From Diphasiastrum complanatum (taxonomy: Eukaryota; Streptophyta; Lycopodiopsida; Lycopodiales; Lycopodiaceae): 64,000 bases of DNA. Positions 56,744 to 64,000 of the stretch are shown here, one piece after another. The notes under the pieces were generated by a model, which was given only the letters and a program-made list of their open reading frames with translations, ran no database searches and was not told the DNA's origin. The DNA is taken from NCBI GenBank assembly GCA_029204225.1, contig CM055095.1:69874966-69938965 (forward strand), written 5' to 3'. Every line of letters starts with the position of its first letter. Positions within the stretch are counted from its first letter, which is position 1. Position numbers and translations under genes: made by a program.

Positions 56744-57045
56744 CACCCAGGCATTGGAGCTCTGAACTCTGAACTCTATAATAGCAGTTGGTTCTGCTCT
56801 TTCTTTACAGCCTTTTGAGCTTGTCAGTTCACCAATTTTGAAGATATCCATCACTCTGGAATCACGATGTTTTCACAAATCTCCCTTGCATCCATATTTC
56901 ACCCAGGCATTGGAGTTCTGAACTCTAGTGTGATAATGGCAGTTGGTTCTTTACAGCCTTTCGAGCTTGTCAGTTCACCAATTTTAAAGATATCCATCAC
57001 TCTGAAATCATGATGTTTTCACAAATCTCCCTTGCATCCATATTT
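56744..57045. repeat. 156-bp tandem duplication
   Basis: CACCCAGGCATTGGAG starts at 56744 and 56900. The second copy is shorter by about 10 bp and has scattered changes. Confidence 0.85.
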
Positions 57046-58920
57046 TCTTTCCTGCATCCAGTTCTGTTTTCTCATGTGCCCATATTCGCCAGAGCTCAAG
57101 AAGAGGAGGAAAGGAGCTGAACACCAAAGCTACTTATTTTTGGAAGAGTAATTACAATTTTTGTTCCTTTGTCAAATGTATGTAGCTTTTAATGCAACCC
57201 AACAAAAACTTTACATGTTGTTAATAAAAAATAAATGTGGTTCATCACTTGTTAATGCTTCACAATAAGTGTTCCTATGCTCTCATTACAAGTCCCAACT
57301 ACACCCTTCCCCATATAACTTCTCGCAAGCACGAATGTGAGATTGTCCGAGTGTTTCCCTAGGCAACTACATTTACGGGGTCTAGAACATCTAGAGAGGC
57401 TGGTTTGGGGGAGCAGGACGAGTACTCGGCCCACCTAGTTAACACTATTCGACCCACCCACCCACCCCCAAGATGATGATGATTACTTGTTGACTATGAT
57501 GTGTATATTCTCTCATCTAATGTCACCTCAAATTACCTTAAGGTGTATACTCTCTCATCTAGTGTCACCTCAAACTACTTGACTAGAGTCCTATCATGCA
57601 TATGTCTATTCATTGAATGTATGTTTTGTCTAGACCTTATGCACTTTGGAGGACTTACACCCTAATAACATACACTCAAATATTTCTTACTATGAACTTC
57701 TAACCACTCAACTACTCAATGTATATTTATCATGGATAGAAATGGAAACCAAACAAACCTGTACCATTTCTTACATTGAAATTGCCAACATACGCACTTT
57801 CATGACTAGAGCAACACACACCATGCATGCTTCATGGACTTTAAAAAGATGTTCTTTTATTTGTTGTATAACATCAAGTCTAGTTCATTGCCTTAGCATT
57901 TGTGCTCTAATGTAAAAATATATTTATGATAATAACTACCGAGATTTCTCTCATAAGAGGATGGATTAACCCGATAGCCATATAGGAACCCTTGACTTAG
58001 GAAAGGGCCCTATAAGCAATGTTCAACGCTAGTTGAGTTCATGTTCACATTATGGGAGTTTGTGCCTAGGCAACCATTTTGACAATTAGCAAGTTTATAG
58101 GTCAATAGCGTGCTTTCTAGACCTATCCGATGGGCAAGTAGAGTCTATGTTGACATTATGCGAGTTACTCACTCTGTTGCATTGAGGTCGATTTTTATTG
58201 TTCCATATGGATGTATAAATGGAAGACTCAAAGTGAAAGGGCCCTTTTAGAGTTGGGAGTTCCTCTGATGCACACTATTATACAACCTCATGCAAATTAT
58301 CAGACACTCAATCCTTTGTCACTCTCAATTGAGCTCCCTTTTATGATCATTTTTGCTATCAATATGCTTGGCAGATTCACCAAGTAAGATCATTTCTTGT
58401 GGACTATGTTTGATTGAGAACCCCACCCCCACCCCCACCTCCACCCCCACCTTGGTATTCCTCTTGTTGCTCATCTTTCCCAATCTCACGGTTATCTAGT
58501 GACTTCCATGTCTTCAAGTTTTTCAGCTCTTGAGGAGAGGTGATAATTTGTGCCATATTTCTCATGTAACAGTTATGATCATAAATATGTCACATGCCAT
58601 TGTGGCTATATACTAGGGTTCTCATTTCTAGAAGAAGCTCATCATATATATAAAATTTTATATCTCTTTTCATAGGTTCACCTAACTTTTGGGGTTCAAC
58701 ATCACAATATTACCAAAAAAAAGCCAATATATAGTAGTATAGTGTATTGTTGCCAAAACATGAATGTAACCAAGTGCTCATCCTATCCATGTTGTGGGGT
58801 TGCATTGGCCTTCACGCAAAAATTGTCCTTGATCATTTACGTAAGGTGTTCCACTATCTCATCACATGGAGCTCAGCTCACATTGTGTTCTACATTAATG
58901 TCATATTCATGACATTTGGC
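57046..58920. other. Spacer with C-rich tract
   Basis: No supportable gene. (CCCA)n at about 57452-57470 and a CCCCCA-type tract at 58421-58451. Overlapping short frames at 57646-57915 and 58747-59031 lack family signatures, apart from the RT codons that begin near 58925. Confidence 0.4.
58421..58451 (-). other. Potential G-quadruplex tract
   Basis: On the minus strand it reads as five G5 or G4 runs separated by single T or A bases plus a GGAGG step, which meets the common four-run G-quadruplex pattern. Confidence 0.6.
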
Positions 58921-58924
58921 TTGG

Positions 58925-59410
58925 AATCAAATTTCCCAATGGATTCGACCCGAGGGCTACATCAAATAAGGTCAAGAAGAAAAGGTGTGTTTCTTGAAAA
59001 AGAGTCTTTATGGACTCAAGCAAGAACCTAGTGGTACTCTAGGCTTAATGCATTTCTAAACTCAATAACCTTTAGATTGAGTTCTTGTGATCCTTCATTG
59101 TCATTAGAATGAATGATAATTTAATCATCATTCTTGTTTTGTACGTAGATGATATCATATTGAGTGGCAATGATGTTGATGGAATTAGAGATGTCAGAAT
59201 TCCCTTATCAAAAGAGTTTAGAATGCTAGATCTGGGCTTTCTTCATTTCATTCTAGGCATAGAGATCTCTAGAGGAGTTTCATTTGTCAATCTAAATATG
59301 CATCTACTATCTTTGAAAGATTTGGAATGAAAAATTATAAAGATAGATACACCAATGGAGCACACGATCGGGCAGAATCTTCAACAAATTGAGATTCTAG
59401 CAGATGGCAA
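58925..59410 (+). pseudogene. Copia RT relic
   Basis: Frames read VCFLKKSLYGLKQEP (near 58985) and then, after frame changes, IIILVLYVDDIILSGNDVDG (near 59115-59175) and KEFRMLDLGFLHFILGIEIS. The YVDD site is intact but flanking parts are missing. The family could not be assigned. Confidence 0.75.
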
Positions 59411-60200
<790 letters not shown>

Positions 60201-60224
60201 TAGTATCAGAATGTAATTTGGTAT

Positions 60225-61480
60225 TATTTGTCTGATCACCATTGTCACTCCTTAAGCACTTGATCCTTGTGGAAAATTGATTCTCCCTTGCATTCTTGAA
60301 CTTGATAAAGACATCATACATTTCATCCTTGCTCTTTAGTAGATAGATCCAACAAAATCTACTAAAATCTTCAATGAATGTTACATACATCTTAGCTCCA
60401 CTATTGTTAATTGTAGTAAATCCATGAATATCCGAATGTACAAATTGAAAAGGCTTTGTAGATCTAGTATAAGGTAGTCTATGTGACTTAGACAAAGCAC
60501 AAGATCACAAACATGTTTGATTCCACTTAAGGAACTTGGAAGACCTATCACAATATTATTTCTAGCCATTACCTCCAATGACTTGAAGTTGAGGTGTCCC
60601 ATCCTTTTATGCCAAACCTCTTGAATAGGTATTTGCTCCCTTGCAACACATCCAACTTGGTTAGCAATAACACAAGCATCTAGTTTGAGCAACTTTCCTT
60701 GTCTTTTACCTTTTCCAACCAAGACATCCTTCCTTTTGATCATACAAGCATCTCCATCAAACTCAACCTTGAGGCCTTTACTTAGCATTTGACTCACACT
60801 AAGCAAAATCTTGGTAATAGATGGAATAAACAAGACATCCTCCAAATGAACATTCCTATTTGTAGAGAGAGAAATAGGAATTGTGCCAATCTCTTTTATT
60901 GCACACTCACCATCATTGGTCATGTAGATCACCCTCTTGTCATCTCCACATGCCAACAAAGAAGTGAAGTACTGATCTTTGTAAAAAGTCATGTGTGAAC
61001 TTGCTCCACTATCAGTCCACCAAGGATCTAGATCTCCTTCATTAGCAAGCATACATGAAGACATCACAAAAGCATCATCATTTGCATCTTGAACATCCAA
61101 ACCATTCTCATCAAGAGTAAGATTACCTTGCTTGTCTCCTTGATCTCTCTTTTTCTTGTAGCACTCACTTGCAAAGTGTCCTTTGATGCCACAATATAAG
61201 CATGTGAGCTTTGATCTATCCTTCTTTTTGCCATTTGAAGAAGCCTCCCCTTGATCTTGCCCTTTAGACCACTTACTTTTGGTTTTGCCCTTGAATTTGC
61301 CCTTTGTGAACGTAGCCTCCTCTTGAGGTGTCGATGTAGATCCACCTCTTGCTTGAAGCTTATATTCTTCATTGATCAAGATCTCTTGAAGATCCATAGA
61401 ACTTGGCAAAGTCTTTTGAATAGAAATACTTTGAACAATGTTAGCATGAGCATCCAACAACCATTAAGAATCCCTTGAAC
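60225..61480 (-). pseudogene. A-like copia relic A4, Gag to integrase
   Basis: Minus strand: Gag C-terminus from 61460, zinc knuckle CLYCGIKGHFASEC, protease DSGASSHMT, integrase zinc domain with HKRMGH, all in one 359-codon frame (60381-61460). A frame change near 60500 leads to the integrase core (60136-60495) with HSDIHGF and RSDNG, where it ends at about 60240. At the right edge it is cut at 61480 by the family C element, between codons for LVQ and the rest of Gag. Confidence 0.88.
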
Positions 61481-62468
61481 TGAAGAAACAAAATGTTTTT
61501 GATTACAAAGCCTTGCTAGCTTTCAGCCCTTCGCCTAACGAAGATGTTCATGAACTCGAACATCTGGAGACATGAAACACGAAGAGTTTCGCGAACACGA
61601 AAGTCAATGGAGACAAAGACGAACGGTTCGCGGACACGAAAGATCCACGAACGAGATTCATTCGCGGTCCAGTACGGAAGAAGGCAGACGAGGTAAACGA
61701 AACTCGTTCAGCGCTCACGCTCCAAGGAGTACCACCAAAGATCACGCAAGTACCCAGAAGTACAGTAATCTGATATGATGGCATGATGTCAGTAGATACT
61801 CCCTAGGTCGTGGTTAATCTGCCACTCTTGTAATTCTCTGGTTAGTTGTAGATGCTTAATCACACTAATCTTAGATTTACACAAAGGGACTGTATCTACT
61901 GGATTATACTTGACATGTAGATCAGAATAGAATACACATAGTGTAATACACAGAAGTCTGGTGCTAGTAAACAATCAAGATAAATTACAAAAAGCAACTC
62001 CGCCTGCGTGCGAGAAGAGCTCTATGTCTAGGATCAGAAGATCCAACTGTCCGCTAGTGAAGTGAGCCTATTACTCGTGAGAGAACCGTGTTTCTCTCAC
62101 GCCAATGCACTGCGTGGATTCGCATGCAGTGCTTGAAGAAATTCAGAAGAGAAATCAATATAGATGATTTTTTTATTGTATCTAATCTTGAATGCGAATG
62201 CATATGCTACTTATTTCATATGTCTGAGTTTTCTTGTTTTTTTGAATTCCGCACTTTGGTTGAAATTATGTCGAATGTTGTATTAATTTTGTGAACATAG
62301 TCCAGTGGGCAGAAGATTCGAAAAGCGTTGTAGTGACTGACTACACTCTGGAGACTGTAGGAGTGACTCAGCTGGTAGTGTCCAGCGGTCACTTCTGAAC
62401 TCCATCTGAGTCCTGGAAGAGAAACACGATCCGCGATCGAGATGGTTTTGTGAATTCTCCTCTCATCA
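61481..62468 (+). repeat. C2 5' LTR (988 bp)
   Basis: Ends CTCTCATCA one base before the primer site. Compared with the 3' LTR it has about 39 extra bases near 61605-61650, bounded by repeated CACGAAAG. Confidence 0.85.
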
Positions 62469-62469
62469 G

Positions 62470-62481
62470 TGGTATCAGAGC
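62470..62481 (+). other. Primer-binding site of C2
   Basis: TGGTATCAGAGC one base after the LTR; the family C relic at 17675 has the same spacing. Confidence 0.88.
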
Positions 62482-62584
62482 AAATTATCTTGTCATATTC
62501 TGACATAGCCAAGAAGCTAGCAGATCCAGGAGGCCAAGCATTCAGGCAATTAACCATCAACAAAGAAACAGACTTCAAGAAGCA

Positions 62585-63277
62585 ATGGCTTCGATCAGCA
62601 GCATGCAGAGCAAGATCTGCACTATACTTGATTCTTCAGGATCTAACTTTCTAGCCTGGAAAGTTAAGACGTCTTTAATACTCAAGGGCAAAGGACTCTT
62701 CCCCTGGGTGGATGGCACAGAAGAAATGCCTACAACAACAAGCAAGGAGCTACGCAAATGGAGGGAGAAAAATGACAAGGCAGTAGCCTTGCTATCATCT
62801 TCCATCGAAGATAGCCTTACACTTGACCTGGCTACACTCTCCAAAGCTAAGGAGATGTGGGATGCACTGCTCATAAGATTTCAGACGAAATCAAGAAGTC
62901 AGATCATGATGCTGGAAGATCAGCTGACAAATCTACAATGGGATGAAAAACACCTCACCTCCTTAATGAGAAAGATGAAAGATTTGTTTCTATCTCTACT
63001 GGATGAATTGGGCAAAACAAAAAATGAGCCTCTGGTCTTGCAGATGGACAACACCTCTGCAATACACCTGACGAAAGATCATGTGTTCCATTCCAGATTG
63101 AAGCACATTGCGATCAAGTATCACTTGATCAAAGATCTGATTGAAAAGAAGATGATGCAGACCACCTTCATAGGAACGAAAGACATGGTTGTTGACATCT
63201 TCACAAAGGCCCTGAACAAAGGACTCTTTGAGAGGCAAAGAAGCAGTCTCGAGATCGTAAAGCTATCACGCTTTTAG
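62585..63277 (+). CDS. Gag-Pol-tail fusion ORF of C2
   Basis: Intact 230-codon frame. Residues 1-138 are the family C Gag N-terminus (MASISSMQSK, NFLAWKVKTSLILKGKG, WREKNDKAVALL), the part that is full of stops in C1. From about residue 140 the frame switches to the end of copia Pol: QMDNTSAIHL (153-162), the LKHIAIKYH motif near 172-180, and VDIFTKALNKGLFERQRSS near the end. Zinc knuckle, protease, integrase, RT and most of RNase H are gone, so it has no enzyme activity. The in-frame join means a protein can still be made; it could be a truncated Gag. The polypurine tract TAGAGGGAGC directly follows the stop. The element would need enzymes from another copy. Confidence 0.85.
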   Translation: MASISSMQSKICTILDSSGSNFLAWKVKTSLILKGKGLFPWVDGTEEMPTTTSKELRKWREKNDKAVALLSSSIEDSLTLDLATLSKAKEMWDALLIRFQTKSRSQIMMLEDQLTNLQWDEKHLTSLMRKMKDLFLSLLDELGKTKNEPLVLQMDNTSAIHLTKDHVFHSRLKHIAIKYHLIKDLIEKKMMQTTFIGTKDMVVDIFTKALNKGLFERQRSSLEIVKLSRF

Positions 63278-63284
63278 AGGGAGC
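63275..63284 (+). other. C2 polypurine tract
   Basis: TAGAGGGAGC spans the stop codon and abuts the 3' LTR. Confidence 0.75.
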
Positions 63285-64000
63285 TAAAGAAACAAAATGT
63301 TTCTGATTACAAAGCCTTGCTAGCTTTCAGCCCTTCGCCTGACAAAGATGTTCGCGAACTCGAACATCTGGAGACACGAAACATGAAGAGTTTTGCAAGC
63401 ACGAAAGATCCACGAACGAGATTCCTTTGCGGTCCAGTATGGAAGAAGGCAGACGAGTTAAACGAAACCCGTTCAGCGCTCACACTCCAAGGAGTACCAC
63501 CAAAGATCATGCAAGTACCCAGAAGTAAAGTAATCTGATCTGATGGCATGATGTCAGTAGATACTCCCTAGATCATGGCTAATCTGCCACTCTTGTAATT
63601 CTCTGGTTAGTTGTAGATGCTTAATCACTCTAATCTTAGACTTACACAAAGAGATTATACCTACTGGATTATGCTTGACATATAGATCATAACATAATAT
63701 ACATAGTGTAATACACAGAAGCCTGGTGCTAGTAAGCAATCAAGATGAATTACAGACAGCAACTCCGTCTGCGTGCGAGAAGAGCTTTGTGTCTAGGATC
63801 AGAAGATCCAACTGTCCGCTAGTGAAGCAAGACTATTACTCGTGAGAGAACCGTGTTTCTCTCATGCCAACGCACTGTGTGGATTCGCATGTAGTGCTTG
63901 AAGAAATTCAGAAGAGAAATCAATATAGACGATTTTTTTATTGTATCTGATCTTGAATGTGAATGCATATGTTGCTTATTTCGTATGTCTGAGTTTTCTT
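63285..64000 (+). repeat. C2 3' LTR, cut by window end
   Basis: 716 bp of an expected ~950 bp. It begins TAAAGAAAC where the 5' LTR has TGAAGAAAC. Confidence 0.85.

Larger units (their letters stand above)
61481..64000 (+). mobile_element. Compact family C element C2 (right end outside window)
   Basis: 5' LTR 61481-62468, interior 62469-63284 (only 816 bp), 3' LTR from 63285 to beyond the window. Both LTRs start T(G/A)AAGAAACAAAATGTTT. The target-site duplication cannot be checked because the right end is missing. Confidence 0.88.

Overview
This is a repeat-dense stretch of a nuclear plant genome, most likely a flowering plant; the species cannot be identified from the sequence. The evidence is Ty1/copia LTR retrotransposons primed from initiator tRNA-Met (TGGTATCAGAGC sites), nested insertions with 5-bp target-site duplications, AT-rich spacers, LTR microsatellites, a GT-AG intron, and one plant-type host gene (DUF7086 family). 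There are no bacterial operons, rRNA or tRNA genes, or CRISPR arrays. Copia families are labelled A to H here for convenience only.

Layout. 1-1676: flank with a 47-bp minisatellite. 1682-12750: two family A copia elements sharing a central LTR (LTR-internal-LTR-internal-LTR), period exactly 5,208 bp, each with an intact 1,316-codon Gag-Pol frame; one CCTAT duplication brackets the whole array. 13449-15567: decayed minus-strand gene of the DUF7869 family. 16.5-19.0 kb: family C copia with many stops. 19.14-26.79 kb: degenerate A-like copy split by nested element B (20503-25803, minus, duplication ATAGT), a non-autonomous element with no RT or integrase but a long unusual ORF containing an internal protein duplication. 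26.8-33.7 kb: fragments of families D, E and H, with one LTR flanked by two outward-facing primer sites. 33.7-50.64 kb: family F copies; one (F2) extends from a 5' LTR near 36.1 kb to its 3' LTR at 49730-50640 and has been filled by an inverted-repeat patch, a second fold-back, a truncated A-like copy (minus), family G and a nearly complete family D element (43031-48272, duplication TTTTT). 50.6-54.0 kb: spacer with tandem duplications. 54.0-56.1 kb: GC-rich promoter or 5' UTR region and the DUF7086 gene. 56.1-59.4 kb: 3' flank, a tandem duplication and an RT relic. 59.4-64.0 kb: an LTR carrying a 231-bp CT tract, an A-like relic, and a compact family C element whose only ORF fuses the Gag N-terminus to the Pol C-terminus.

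How it fits together. Family A supplies a full enzyme set (nucleocapsid, protease, integrase, RT, RNase H) and its three LTRs look identical, so it is young and possibly mobile. Most other copies lack catalytic parts. B and the compact C element keep LTRs, primer sites and polypurine tracts, so they could only move with enzymes from another element. The DUF7086 gene is the only convincing intact host gene; its product could be a nuclear regulator, but that is inference. All calls come from reading the sequence; no database or alignment was run.
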